From Paenibacillus_AM sp052180255 (GTDB lineage Bacteria > Bacillota > Bacilli > Paenibacillales > NBRC-103111), in contig NZ_CP197466.1 of the NCBI RefSeq assembly GCF_052180255.1, forward strand, positions 3,038,001 through 3,102,000: a stretch of DNA of 64,000 bases, written 5' to 3'. The stretch's first letter is position 1. Every line of letters starts with the position of its first letter. Position numbers and translations under genes: made by a program. Positions 51,632-61,064 of this stretch are shown piece by piece. The notes below the pieces were generated by a model, which was not told the origin of the DNA, searched no databases, and saw only the letters and a list, made by a program, of their open reading frames with translations.

Positions 51632-53242
51632 ATGAAAATTATCAGAATATTCGACACAACTCTGAGGGACGGAACTCAAGGAGAAGGCGTATCCTTATCC
51701 GTTGAAGACAAAATAAAAATCGCCCAAAAGCTTGATGATTTAGGTGTTCACTATATTGAGGGCGGATGGCCCGGCAGCAATTCTAAAGACATTGAGTTTT
51801 TTAATCGTATCAAAGACATGAAGTTAAAGCACGCCAAAATTTCTGCTTTTGGCTCAACTAGACGTAAAGACTCCTTTGCTAAAGACGATGTGAATTTGAA
51901 CAAAATCGTTGAATCCGGTACTCCTGTCGCCTCCATCTTCGGGAAGTCATGGGATTTCCATGTACATACCGCGATTCAAACGACATTAGAAGAAAACTTA
52001 AATATGATTTATGACTCCGTTTCTTTTTTAAAAAGCAACAGCCTTGAAGTCATTTACTTAGGTGAGCATTTTTTTGATGGATATAAGAATAATCCCGAAT
52101 ATGCTCTTAACACGATACGTAAAGCGGAGGAAGCTGGTGCTGATTGTATCGTGCTTTGCGATACGAATGGCGGCTCGATGCCAGATGAAGTGTTCTCCAT
52201 CGTATCCGATGTTAAACAAGCCCTCTCTACTCCAATTGGTATTCATGCGCATAATGATTGTGAGCTAGGTGTTGCGAATACGCTTGCCGCTGTCAAAGCT
52301 GGTGCCGAGCATGTACAGGGAACTATTAATGGGTATGGAGAGCGCTGTGGCAATGCCAACTTATGCTCCATCATTCCTAATCTGCAATTAAAACTTGGCT
52401 ATTCTTGTGTAACGGATGAGCAATTAACGACACTTCGTCTTACCGCTCGATTCGTTAGTGAAATTGCCAATATGCATATGCCAGCTAACCAACCTTATGT
52501 AGGCAGCGCAGCATTCGCACACAAAGGCGGCATTCATGTGTCCGCCATTTTGAAGGCAGCTTCGACATATGAACATATTATCCCTGAAAAAGTAGGTAAT
52601 AAACAGCGTGTACTTGTGTCTGAGCTTGCTGGGCAAAGCAACCTTGTTTCCAAGGCACAAGAGCTTGGTATTGACCTTGATCAGTCTGATAAGGCACGTG
52701 AAGTGATTCAGCGCATTAAGGAAATGGAACATGAAGGCTTTCAATTCGAAGGTGCAGATGCCTCTCTTGAGCTGTTACTTCGTGAAGCAATGGATAGTGT
52801 CGAAGAAACATTCTCTGTTGATTCTTTTAAAATCATGGTTGAGAAATCCAACGACCGCGGTGTTGTAACAGAAGCGATTGTCCGTATTCGTGTAGGCGAT
52901 CAGACGATCTTCACAGCAGCTGAAGGGAACGGACCTGTTAATGCGCTCGATCAAGCCTTGCGTAAAGCTCTCGTTCAGTTCTACCCAGGAATCGAGAACA
53001 TCCATTTGTCTGATTATAAAGTTCGTGTATTTGACGAAAAAGGTGCAACCGCCGCTAAAGTAAGAGTGTTGATCGAGTCCTCGGATTTGAAAAACGCTTG
53101 GAACACAGTTGGCGTTTCCAGCAACGTCATCGAGGCCAGTTGGCAAGCACTTATCGATTCGATCCGTTATGCGCTCATCGGAAAGCAGATTACCTCTAAT
53201 TTCGAACCAGAACAAGAACGCTTAGGACTTGTAAATCATTAA
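51632..53242 (+). CDS. cimA: (R)-citramalate synthase
   Basis: Condenses pyruvate with acetyl-CoA, giving a threonine-independent route to isoleucine. 536 residues. HMGL-like barrel (F-D-T-T-L-R-D-G-T-Q-G-E-G, H-A-H-N-D metal site) and a C-terminal allosteric LeuA dimer domain (about 400-510). G-W-P-G-S-N near residue 45 is the CimA pattern rather than LeuA. GGGGGA lies nine bases before the ATG. No T-box leader. Terminator follows. Confidence 0.93.
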   Translation: MKIIRIFDTTLRDGTQGEGVSLSVEDKIKIAQKLDDLGVHYIEGGWPGSNSKDIEFFNRIKDMKLKHAKISAFGSTRRKDSFAKDDVNLNKIVESGTPVASIFGKSWDFHVHTAIQTTLEENLNMIYDSVSFLKSNSLEVIYLGEHFFDGYKNNPEYALNTIRKAEEAGADCIVLCDTNGGSMPDEVFSIVSDVKQALSTPIGIHAHNDCELGVANTLAAVKAGAEHVQGTINGYGERCGNANLCSIIPNLQLKLGYSCVTDEQLTTLRLTARFVSEIANMHMPANQPYVGSAAFAHKGGIHVSAILKAASTYEHIIPEKVGNKQRVLVSELAGQSNLVSKAQELGIDLDQSDKAREVIQRIKEMEHEGFQFEGADASLELLLREAMDSVEETFSVDSFKIMVEKSNDRGVVTEAIVRIRVGDQTIFTAAEGNGPVNALDQALRKALVQFYPGIENIHLSDYKVRVFDEKGATAAKVRVLIESSDLKNAWNTVGVSSNVIEASWQALIDSIRYALIGKQITSNFEPEQERLGLVNH

Positions 53243-53259
53243 GATGAAACATGACTGAA

Positions 53260-53299
53260 ACAAGCCCATCGATTCCATATCGATGGGCTTGTACTTTTT
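53260..53299 (+). terminator. Terminator of cimA
   Basis: 14-bp perfect stem (53260-53273 with 53279-53292), five-base loop, then T5. It also lies at the 3' side of the convergent TlpA-like gene. Confidence 0.92.
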
Positions 53300-53312
53300 C
53301 ACAACGGACGGA

Positions 53313-53849
53313 TTAAGTTTCTTTTAATACAGCTTCTATCTTCTTGCTCAAAGAATTAAAAGTCTCTGAATAAAAAATCTCTCGAATAACTCCTTTTTTA
53401 TCGACGATGAAACTCGTTGGAATAGCAAGGACACGAAACTTCTCCGAAACCTTCGCTTCCTTATCTAATAGCACTGGGAATGGGAATTGATGCTTCTCTA
53501 CAAATGCCCGTACATTACGCATGGAGTCACCTTGGGTGATATTCACGGCATACAGGTCAAATTTGCCTTCAAACTTCTGATACAACTTCACCAAATCAGG
53601 TGCTTCCTCCTGACAAGGACCACACCAAGATGCCCAGAAATTTATTAATAATGGCTTGTCCCGCTTCCCACCTACTTGATAATCTCTTCCATCAAGTGAT
53701 GGTAAAGTAAATGACGGAACCAAGTAATTTGGCTTCGCTTGTTCTTCAACTGCTACGTTGGTTTGTTCACTTCGGGTATGTATATTTTGATAAATCGCGA
53801 TCCCCGCAAAAAAAATCACGACACACAAAACGAGAAGATTTTTCTTCAC
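53313..53849 (-). CDS. TlpA/ResA-like membrane thioredoxin
   Basis: 178 residues. Signal anchor (L-L-V-L-C-V-V-I-F-F-A-G-I-A-I-Y), then AhpC/TSA-like thioredoxin fold with W-A-S-W-C76-G-P-C79 and cis-Pro in A-I-P-T-S-F. Reduces exported proteins or cytochrome precursors; no ccm/res genes nearby. GTG start at 53849 behind GAGGTC. Confidence 0.87.
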   Translation of the reverse strand: MKKNLLVLCVVIFFAGIAIYQNIHTRSEQTNVAVEEQAKPNYLVPSFTLPSLDGRDYQVGGKRDKPLLINFWASWCGPCQEEAPDLVKLYQKFEGKFDLYAVNITQGDSMRNVRAFVEKHQFPFPVLLDKEAKVSEKFRVLAIPTSFIVDKKGVIREIFYSETFNSLSKKIEAVLKET

Positions 53850-53997
53850 CTGATGACCTCATCTTTCACTTTTTTCATTATTATATTCTTCTTCGCAAAT
53901 AGAATACAATTTGTTGCCATATTTGTTCACAGTATGTCCTCATGTGGGTTGGGAAACCTAATGTTAAGAATGGACAAAAGGACAAAGGAGTGCGCTC

Positions 53998-55302
53998 ATG
54001 GCAACGACAAAACCACGCAAACTAAACATCAGCTTTCAAAGCGATATGGATAATGAACCAAGCAATGAAGCCTCCACCGGAAACAATGGCACGAATAATC
54101 AAGCCAAGAGTAAAGGTCAGGTGTGGGAGTTCATCGCTTTAGCGACCATTCCACTCGTATTAGTATTAGGTAATTCCATGCTTGTACCCATTTTGCCTGA
54201 ATTGCAAAAGGAGCTCAAAGTAAGCCAATTCCAAAGTTCACTTATTATTTCCTTATTCTCGATTACTGCAGGTTTGATCATTCCTGTCCTCGGTTATTTA
54301 TCCGATCGCTACTCACGTAAAGCTGTGATGATTCCATCGTTGATCATATACGGAGCGGCGGGGGTTCTGGCGGGCTTTGGCGCGATTTGGGGGTCTTATA
54401 CAGTCGTCATTATTGCAAGGGCGATACAAGGGATGGGGGCAGCTGGAACAGCGCCTATTGCTATGGCCTTAGTAGGAGACATGTATGATGATGGCACGCA
54501 GAGTAAAGCATTAGGTTTAATTGAAGCTGCAAACGGCGCAGGCAAGGTATTATCACCAATTATTGGCGCAGCGCTTGCACTCATTGTGTGGTACGCTTCC
54601 TTCTTTGCCTTTCCCGTATTTTGCTTGTTATCGCTTCTTGCCGTTATTTTTATCATCAAAGAACCTAAGAAGAAAACCGAACCACCCAAACTTAAACCAT
54701 ATCTAAACAAGATCGGATCGATTTTAAAAGAAAAAGGCCGCTGGCTGATTACATCTTTTTTTGCAGGTTCACTTGCACTGTTTATTTTGTTCGGTGTTTT
54801 ATTTTATCTGTCCAATATCTTAGAAAAACCTCCTTATAACATCGATGGTGTCATGAAGGGATTAGTATTGGCAATTCCACTATTGGGCTTAGTGACTACA
54901 TCCTATACAACCGGTGCGCTTATTAAAAAGAACGGAACACTCATGCGCTGGCTCATGAACATTGGTCTTATTCTGATGACAGCTTCCTTAACGCTCACCA
55001 TTTTCTTTTACCATAACCTTTATGTGTTCATCGGGTTTCTAACCCTCAGTGCAATAGGTACAGGTCTCCTACTGCCTTGCCTCAATTCGATGATAACGGG
55101 TTCTGTAAAAAAAGAAGAGCGCGGCATGATCACATCAATCTACAATTCGCTGCGATTCATTGGTGTTGCATTCGGTCCACCGCTATTCGGATGGCTCATG
55201 GACATCTCCCATGCTGCATTATTTATTTCGATTTCCTCCCTCTCGCTCATTACTTTAGGGCTTGTTTTCTTCCTTATTAAGCCTAAGGGGGAAATCAATT
55301 AA
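53998..55302 (+). CDS. MFS transporter, Bmr-like
   Basis: 434 residues, about 12 membrane segments after a hydrophilic N-terminal stretch of about 40 residues rich in Asn/Ser/Gly. Motif G-Y-L-S-D-R-Y-S-R-K between segments 2 and 3, and G-M-G-A-A-G-T-A-P-I (antiporter motif C-like) near 150, support proton-linked drug efflux. AAAGGAG precedes the ATG. The next gene starts 88 bases on. Confidence 0.85.
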   Translation: MATTKPRKLNISFQSDMDNEPSNEASTGNNGTNNQAKSKGQVWEFIALATIPLVLVLGNSMLVPILPELQKELKVSQFQSSLIISLFSITAGLIIPVLGYLSDRYSRKAVMIPSLIIYGAAGVLAGFGAIWGSYTVVIIARAIQGMGAAGTAPIAMALVGDMYDDGTQSKALGLIEAANGAGKVLSPIIGAALALIVWYASFFAFPVFCLLSLLAVIFIIKEPKKKTEPPKLKPYLNKIGSILKEKGRWLITSFFAGSLALFILFGVLFYLSNILEKPPYNIDGVMKGLVLAIPLLGLVTTSYTTGALIKKNGTLMRWLMNIGLILMTASLTLTIFFYHNLYVFIGFLTLSAIGTGLLLPCLNSMITGSVKKEERGMITSIYNSLRFIGVAFGPPLFGWLMDISHAALFISISSLSLITLGLVFFLIKPKGEIN

Positions 55303-55390
55303 AAATGGCACAAAATGAAACCTTTGACTCCTTCTTACGTAGTAGTTAATAATAAAATAAATAAATGCTATGTTTGGAGGAGTGTTATAT

Positions 55391-56083
55391 ATGTTTCCAT
55401 TTTATTTTCATTGGATGGATTTTGTAATCCTTGGTGCGTTTTTGTTATCCATGTGGGCATCGTTTCGTGTTCGCGGCACGTTTAATAAATGGGGCGAAGT
55501 TCCAAACCAGTCCGGTTTAACCGGCTATGAAGCTGCTCGTCGTATGCTTGATTACAATGATCTTCATGACGTACCTGTCGAGCCAGTACGCGGCGCATTA
55601 TCTGATCACTATGACCCTATTGCTCGCGTTGTCAGATTGTCTGAGCCTGTTTATTACGAAAAATCAATTTCGGCTGTTTCTGTTGCATGTCACGAAGTTG
55701 GTCATGCGATTCAACACAAAGTTCATTATCCGATGCTCGTACTTAGACACCGTATGTTCCCTGCAGTTAACTTCGCATCAGGTGTAGCACCATTCCTGAT
55801 CTTAGGCGGATTTATTTTCCAACAATTCAAGTTCCTATTACCGCTAGGCATTATCTTCTTCGCAGTGGCAGTATTGTTCCAGCTCGTTACACTGCCTGTA
55901 GAATTTAACGCATCGAATCGCGCACGTGAATTAATGGTTTCTAACGGATTTATTACGAACGAGGAAGAAAGAGGCGTAGCGAAAGTTCTAAATGCAGCAG
56001 CCCTCACATATGTTGCAGCAGCATTAATTTCCGTCCTTCAGTTGCTTAAATACATCATGATCGCGAACTCGCGGAATGATTAA
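55391..56083 (+). CDS. yugP: Zinc metallopeptidase, YugP family
   Basis: 230 residues. Zn motif H-E-V-G-H in A-C-H-E-V-G-H-A-I-Q-H near residue 105, between membrane helices at the N-terminus and several C-terminal ones. The S-N-R-A-R-E-L-M region supplies further conserved residues. Membrane protease, substrate unknown. ATG at 55391 follows GGAGG; the longer frame has a poor start. Confidence 0.88.
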   Translation: MFPFYFHWMDFVILGAFLLSMWASFRVRGTFNKWGEVPNQSGLTGYEAARRMLDYNDLHDVPVEPVRGALSDHYDPIARVVRLSEPVYYEKSISAVSVACHEVGHAIQHKVHYPMLVLRHRMFPAVNFASGVAPFLILGGFIFQQFKFLLPLGIIFFAVAVLFQLVTLPVEFNASNRARELMVSNGFITNEEERGVAKVLNAAALTYVAAALISVLQLLKYIMIANSRND

Positions 56084-56108
56084 CGGATTTTCTCAATAAA
56101 GAATTATA

Positions 56109-56148
56109 AAAGCTTTCTACGACGTATTCAGTCGCAGAAAGCTTTTTT
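56109..56148. terminator. Bidirectional terminator between yugP and the LysR gene
   Basis: Stem AAGCTTTCT-CGAC / GTCG-AGAAAGCTT with one bulged base, loop GTATTCA, then T7 on the plus strand. Confidence 0.85.
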
Positions 56149-57039
56149 TCATTTTAAATGGAAATATTCTAGTAAAAATCGGCGGAAAACCTCTGCAATA
56201 AGAGGAAGCTTCTCATCACGGCGTCGTATTAAGCCGACTGTACGTGTTACTTTTGGTTCAATAATTTTTACTTTAACCGGTTTTAAGTGTGTATATTCGG
56301 CGAGGGCTAGTTCCGGAAGCAGGCTAACACCCATTCCTGCCGCAACAAGACCTCTAATCGTATCTGTTTCTTCCGCTTCAAATTCAATCTTAGGGGTGAA
56401 TCCTGACTTGAGGCAAGCATCCATTACAATTGAGCGTAAGGAGTAAGACTCAGAGAACATAACGAATGGCTCGTCTTTCAGCTGTTCTAGCCGGATCCCA
56501 TTGTACTCAGCCAGCATGTGACCTGGAGGCAAAATCGCAAATAACTCTTCGGTCAACAAGATTTGACCTGTTACGTGTTCATGCGACTCTGGGAATGGTG
56601 AAATAAATGCAAGATCAATCTCAGCTTTGCTCACATCCTTAATCAGACTGTTATAAGTCCCCTGTTTGAGCAAAAATTTCACATTCGGATGATCTTTACG
56701 AAAAGCAGCAATTACGGTTGGTAGCAGCGTCAGAACGACACTATGCGGGAATCCAATGCGAATCTCCCCTGCGTCAGGGTCCAAAAATTCTTGTATTTCA
56801 TTGACCGCTTTTTCAAGATCAGTCATTATTCCTTCTATTCGACTTAAGAATAATCGACCTACTGAAGTTAATTGTACATTACGCCCTTTTTGCACAAATA
56901 AAGTGACACCTAATTCTTCTTCCAACATATGAATTTGTCTACTTACTGCCGACTGGGCTACCCTTAATTCTTCAGATGCCTGAGTGACATGCTGTTTTCT
57001 GGCAACTTTTACAAAATAAAGAAGCTGACGCAATTCCAC
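56149..57039 (-). CDS. LysR-family regulator
   Basis: 296 residues: N-terminal winged helix (1-60; A-S-E-E-L-R-V-A-Q-S-A-V-S-R-Q-I) and the periplasmic-binding-like effector domain. GTG start behind AAGGAG. Divergent from tpx with 84 bases between, the usual arrangement for a LysR protein and its target, so it may control tpx, perhaps in response to oxidants; no Cys pair typical of OxyR is seen, so this is inference. Confidence 0.85.
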   Translation of the reverse strand: MELRQLLYFVKVARKQHVTQASEELRVAQSAVSRQIHMLEEELGVTLFVQKGRNVQLTSVGRLFLSRIEGIMTDLEKAVNEIQEFLDPDAGEIRIGFPHSVVLTLLPTVIAAFRKDHPNVKFLLKQGTYNSLIKDVSKAEIDLAFISPFPESHEHVTGQILLTEELFAILPPGHMLAEYNGIRLEQLKDEPFVMFSESYSLRSIVMDACLKSGFTPKIEFEAEETDTIRGLVAAGMGVSLLPELALAEYTHLKPVKVKIIEPKVTRTVGLIRRRDEKLPLIAEVFRRFLLEYFHLK

Positions 57040-57123
57040 GAGTGGACAATCTCCTTCCGATATGCTTATAATAAATAAGTTAAATATTTAAATTTTCTAT
57101 GTTACATAGAGGAGGAATAAACC

Positions 57124-57642
57124 ATGTCGATCGAACGTAACCATGTATCCACATTTAAAGGGGCTCCCCTTACACTTGTAGGTCCGGAATTAAAAGTAGG
57201 GGATCAAGCACCTGATTTCACAGTTAACAAAAACTTACTTACAGAAGCTACTCTCGCAGATTATGCGGGAAAAGTAAAGCTAATTTCTGTCGTACCATCT
57301 CTTGATACTGGTGTATGCGATGCTCAAACTCGTCGCTTTAACGAAGAAGCAGCTACACTTGGTGAGAATGTAGCAATTCTTACAATCTCTGTTGACCTTC
57401 CATTCGCTCAAGCTCGTTGGTGCGGCGCTGCTGGAATCGACAAAGTGGAAACACTTTCCGATTACAAAACAAAATCATTTGGTCTTGCTTATGGCGTATT
57501 GATCAAAGAATTCCAACTTGATATGCGTTCTATCTTTGTTATCGACGCAAACAACACGATTCAATATGTTGAATATTTGCCAGAGATGACGGAGCACCCT
57601 AATTACGAAGCAGCATTAGAAGCTGTGAAGAAACTCGTATAA
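57124..57642 (+). CDS. tpx: Thiol peroxidase Tpx
   Basis: Atypical 2-Cys peroxiredoxin, 172 residues. Peroxidatic Cys65 in D-T-G-V-C-D and resolving Cys100 in A-R-W-C. Reduces hydroperoxides with thioredoxin; cytoplasmic. AGAGGAGG precedes the ATG. Divergent LysR gene upstream; terminator follows. Confidence 0.95.
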   Translation: MSIERNHVSTFKGAPLTLVGPELKVGDQAPDFTVNKNLLTEATLADYAGKVKLISVVPSLDTGVCDAQTRRFNEEAATLGENVAILTISVDLPFAQARWCGAAGIDKVETLSDYKTKSFGLAYGVLIKEFQLDMRSIFVIDANNTIQYVEYLPEMTEHPNYEAALEAVKKLV

Positions 57643-57662
57643 TTCTGACAATAAACACAACA

Positions 57663-57713
57663 ACAGCAGAGTTCGAAGGTCACTTACGACATTTCGAACT
57701 CTGCTGTTTTTTT
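57663..57713 (+). terminator. Terminator of tpx
   Basis: 15-bp perfect stem (57663-57677 with 57693-57707), 15-base loop, T7. Also abuts the convergent DUF1499 gene. Confidence 0.93.
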
Positions 57714-57720
57714 AAATGAT

Positions 57721-58107
57721 CTACGAAATTTTACTTAGCTCAAGCTTTGCGTCAAGTAATTTGTAAATCTCTAAAATGGTGCGGTAATTTGATCCTAAGT
57801 CACCTAATGACCCGCGTGAAGCGGAATAAATATCAATAGCCGACTTCAATGGGGTTATTCCATATAATGTCAGCGTAATATCTTGTGTTCTACCTGACAT
57901 TGTTCTTTTCTCTACGACAATCTCCCCTACTGATTTCACTTCATGAAGCACTTTATAACCTTGAGTTTTGTTAAGAAGATATATAACTTCATCCCAAAGC
58001 TTATCCCTCGATAATTTATAATACTTCGTTTTTAAAGCAGGGTCCTTCGCTTTTTCCCCGGTCTGTTCATGACTGCGAACTAAACCAACCAAAATACGCT
58101 TTAACAA
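57721..58107 (-). CDS. DUF1499 family protein
   Basis: 128 residues. The C-terminal pattern I-D-I-Y-S-A-S-R-G-S-L-G-D-L-G-S-N-Y-R corresponds to the family core (S-A-S-R-x-G-x-x-D-x-G-x-N). No signal peptide; function unknown. TTG start at 58107 is chosen because AAAGGAGG lies seven bases upstream; longer in-frame starts span that site. Confidence 0.75.
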   Translation of the reverse strand: MLKRILVGLVRSHEQTGEKAKDPALKTKYYKLSRDKLWDEVIYLLNKTQGYKVLHEVKSVGEIVVEKRTMSGRTQDITLTLYGITPLKSAIDIYSASRGSLGDLGSNYRTILEIYKLLDAKLELSKIS

Positions 58108-58242
58108 CTGACTTCCTCCTTTGAAGAAAATAGCATACAGGCCTTGAGAACTATACTCTATCATAACATTGTTTAGCATGAAGAAAAAGCCTTTAGATGA
58201 AAAACATCCAAGGGCTCTAGTTATAATTGATATTTTAAAAAT

Positions 58243-58421
58243 AAAAAACCCGCGATGCCGTCCGATTTTTGCGTCTCGAACCTGCTCTCGCAGGTGGGTG
58301 ACCGCAGCAGTGCTTTTGAGATCCTTGTAACAAGGCGTGTCAGCTACACGGCGATATTAGTCTCCCTAGAAACAGTCATTGGTTCAAAACAACTTAAAAT
58401 CGTAACGTACATCGCAGGATG
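58243..58421 (-). ncRNA. 6S RNA (probable)
   Basis: About 179 bases behind a near-consensus promoter. A closing stem of roughly 21 pairs joins 58418-58397 to 58249-58270, with two bulged A and some G-U pairs; the 3' side runs straight into a T6 tract (58248-58243). Inside, the 3' half holds a small perfect hairpin (ACCTGC/GCAGGT with GAGA), and the 5' half small hairpins such as CCTTG/CAAGG. The 3' end ...GACGGCATCGCGGG resembles the 6S end. No reading frame of note. 6S binds sigma-A RNA polymerase; identity is from architecture, not alignment. Confidence 0.78.
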
Positions 58422-58428
58422 TAAACAT

Positions 58429-58457
58429 ATTATAAAGCAGTATGCTTTACTTTTCAA
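58429..58457 (-). promoter_or_regulatory. Strong promoter of the 6S RNA
   Basis: Read leftward: TTGAAA (58457-58452), exactly 17 bases, TATAAT (58434-58429). It starts immediately after the yesL stop codon. Start site near 58421. Confidence 0.85.
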
Positions 58458-58459
58458 GC

Positions 58460-59245
58460 TTAGTGAGTTGGCGATTCCTGGGTATGGTCAGAAATTGACT
58501 CTTCATCTTCATCTTCATCTTCTTTTTCTTTATTTTGTTCCGCTTTAGCTTGCAATTTCAAAAAGACACGATTGAAATGCCAATAGACAAAGAATGCGGA
58601 AACACTACCACTAAAGAAAATAACCAAGAATGTGTATTGTAAATATGCCACATACCAAATGATTCCGTTCACTGCTAGAAGCAATAAAGATGCAATTGGA
58701 TGCGCAATCGTGAGCAAAAATGCATTTTTGACCAAAGGGAAGAACTTCATTTTTAAATGGACGACAATACAGAAGAAGTTAAATAATGTCGCCAAGAAAA
58801 TAATCGAAAATAGGATGAAGAAAGCAGCTAAGAAACTCCACGAACCACCTTTTGACATAAAAAACTTATAATCCACATAAATAATAGCGGTTGCAAGCAT
58901 TGCTATAATTCCACCAAGCATGGATTGCAAGTAGTTTTCCTTATACCCTTTGAAAAAGGTACGAAGCATAGGTACATCGTCAACACCTTGAACCCATTTA
59001 CGAATCAAAGTGAACATAGCAGCGGTAGCTGGAAAAATCGTAAACGGTGCTATAATACCCATTAGCATACAGGAAAATACATAAAATCCTTCAGGTGTTA
59101 GTGCAGGGTCAACCATATACAGCAGCATAATCGGAATGAATGGTAAAAACAGTGAACAAACAAGCCACATCAAGTTAGTAAAAGCAAGGCGCATGATCCA
59201 TTCAGAAATCCGATAGGCGCCCCCCATAAAACCTTTTAATTCCAA
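58460..59245 (-). CDS. yesL: YesL family membrane protein (DUF624)
   Basis: 261 residues, about six membrane segments, with an acidic tail (E-D-E-D-E-D-E-E). The start G-G-A-Y-R-I-S-E-W-I-M-R-L-A-F-T-N-L-M-W is the YesL pattern. Role not established; in Bacillus yesL lies with pectin-degradation genes, not here. TTG start with GAGGGGG upstream. Confidence 0.83.
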   Translation of the reverse strand: MELKGFMGGAYRISEWIMRLAFTNLMWLVCSLFLPFIPIMLLYMVDPALTPEGFYVFSCMLMGIIAPFTIFPATAAMFTLIRKWVQGVDDVPMLRTFFKGYKENYLQSMLGGIIAMLATAIIYVDYKFFMSKGGSWSFLAAFFILFSIIFLATLFNFFCIVVHLKMKFFPLVKNAFLLTIAHPIASLLLLAVNGIIWYVAYLQYTFLVIFFSGSVSAFFVYWHFNRVFLKLQAKAEQNKEKEDEDEDEESISDHTQESPTH

Positions 59246-59354
59246 AACAAAGGCCCCCTCTTCTTGCTCTTGTTATCTTTAGATGTTATCCATCAATTAT
59301 AACGTAAAATACCCCAAACCGATAGAGCTTGGCAATTAATATTGCAAGGAGTAT

Positions 59355-59383
59355 AAAAAAACGAGGACACCTAAATGTCCTCG
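59355..59383 (-). terminator. Terminator of cshA
   Basis: 8-bp stem CGAGGACA / TGTCCTCG (59362-59369, 59376-59383), 6-base loop, T7 read leftward. Confidence 0.88.
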
Positions 59384-59432
59384 ATCATTTTGAATTCCGT
59401 TAGTGCTTTGTGCGCGAATTTGAAGCCTGCAA

Positions 59433-61064
59433 TTAGGATTGAACTTCTTCTTGACGTTTCGAACGCGAACGATCTCCACCGCCAGAATAGCTGCGCTCTC
59501 TGCGCTCGCCACCACCGTAGCTGCCGCGATCACGATTAGATGATGAACGATTTCCATCACGAGATGCTCCGTCACGATCACGGTTATAGTACGGACGACT
59601 GCTTCCGCCGCCACCATCACGGTTACCACCGCGGTTGTAAGACCCACCACCGCCAGAGCGGTCATAACGTCTCTCGCCACCAGAACCGAATGGAGCGCCC
59701 ATACGGCGACCGTTAGAACGAATGTCTGGACGGCGTTTCTTCGCGCGAATCGGATCTTCCGGTGTCAATTCTACATTAACTTCTTTCTTATCACCCGTTA
59801 ACAATTTTAGAGCTGCCCCTAACAAGTTAACTGAATCATATTGCTCTAGAAGCTGAATCGCTACACCTTTGTACTCTGCATGTGAATCACTTTGCATCAA
59901 TTCAATGATACGCTCAGCAGTTACTTTTTGTTTACCTTCCATTGCTTCTGCAATACTAGGCAAAGGTTTCTTCGTAATGCGGTGACGTGTCATTTTCTCA
60001 ATGAAGTGTAAATGATCGATCTCGCGCGGTGTTACGAATGTCCAAGCTGTACCCTCTTTACCTGCACGACCTGTACGACCAATACGGTGAACATAGCTCT
60101 CAGGATCTTGTGGAAGGTCAAAGTTAATAACGTGAGTAACGCCGGATACGTCTAGACCACGTGCTGCCACGTCAGTTGCAACGAGTACGTCAATGCTGCC
60201 ATCACGGAACTTACGCATTACGTTATCACGTTGGTTTTGGGACAAGTCGCCATGTAAGCCTTCAGCAGCATAGCCACGTTTTTGAAGGGCTTCGGACAAC
60301 TCATCTACACGGCGCTTCGTACGACCGAAAATAATTGCAAGCTCTGGAGATTCCATATCAAGCAAACGGCAAAGCGCTTCAAATTTTTGTTTCTCATGAA
60401 TTTCGATGTAAGCTTGGTCGATTAGTGGCGCACTTACTTGCTTCGGAATTACAGAAACGTGTTCTGGGTTAGTTAAGAATTGTTGAGCCAATCTTTGGAT
60501 GTTCGGAGGCATTGTAGCCGAGAACAACATCGTGTGACGCTCGCTCGGTACAAGCTTAAGGATGGATTGAATATCTTCCATAAAGCCCATATCCAGCATT
60601 TCATCCGCTTCATCCAGAATAACCGTTTGTACATCATCAAGTTTGATCGTTTTACGGTTGATATGGTCAAGCAAACGACCTGGTGTACCGATAATGATCT
60701 GTGGTTTTTTCTTCAAAGCGCGAATTTGTTTTACGATATCTTGACCGCCATAAATTGGAAGGGAACGCACGCCCTTGAAACGACCCAATTTACCAATTTC
60801 TTCAGCTACCTGAATCGCAAGCTCACGAGTTGGGCACATGATAAGAGCAATAATCCGATCTTCAGTCATTTCGATTTTATTCAACAATGGAATACCGAAT
60901 GCTGCTGTTTTTCCTGTACCTGTTTGTGCCTGACCAATTAGGTCACGGCCTTCCATAGCTAGTGGGATTGTTTTTTCTTGAATCGGCGTTGCTTCTTCAA
61001 ATCCCATTTCTGTAATCGCACGTAGTATTTTTGGTTCTAATCCAAGCTCTTGAAAAGTCTTCAA
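59433..61064 (-). CDS. cshA: DEAD-box RNA helicase CshA
   Basis: 543 residues. Motifs: Q motif (A-T-P-I-Q-E-K-T), A-Q-T-G-T-G-K-T, L-D-E-A-D-E, F-S-A-T-M-P, H-R-I-G-R-T-G-R-A-G. After the helicase core comes a long Gly/Arg/Ser/Asn-rich tail (about 455-543, many R-D and G-G repeats) for RNA binding. Acts in mRNA decay and cold growth. TTG start behind AAAGGAG. A leader of about 230 bases with strong hairpins precedes it, as for cold-inducible helicase genes. Confidence 0.94.
   Translation of the reverse strand: MKTFQELGLEPKILRAITEMGFEEATPIQEKTIPLAMEGRDLIGQAQTGTGKTAAFGIPLLNKIEMTEDRIIALIMCPTRELAIQVAEEIGKLGRFKGVRSLPIYGGQDIVKQIRALKKKPQIIIGTPGRLLDHINRKTIKLDDVQTVILDEADEMLDMGFMEDIQSILKLVPSERHTMLFSATMPPNIQRLAQQFLTNPEHVSVIPKQVSAPLIDQAYIEIHEKQKFEALCRLLDMESPELAIIFGRTKRRVDELSEALQKRGYAAEGLHGDLSQNQRDNVMRKFRDGSIDVLVATDVAARGLDVSGVTHVINFDLPQDPESYVHRIGRTGRAGKEGTAWTFVTPREIDHLHFIEKMTRHRITKKPLPSIAEAMEGKQKVTAERIIELMQSDSHAEYKGVAIQLLEQYDSVNLLGAALKLLTGDKKEVNVELTPEDPIRAKKRRPDIRSNGRRMGAPFGSGGERRYDRSGGGGSYNRGGNRDGGGGSSRPYYNRDRDGASRDGNRSSSNRDRGSYGGGERRERSYSGGGDRSRSKRQEEVQS

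Noticed and set aside
52775..53215. 146-residue frame antisense to cimA
   Set aside because: Shadow of a conserved enzyme gene; no ribosome binding site.
60480..60941. 153-residue frame antisense to cshA
   Set aside because: Inside the conserved helicase core on the other strand; no independent evidence.
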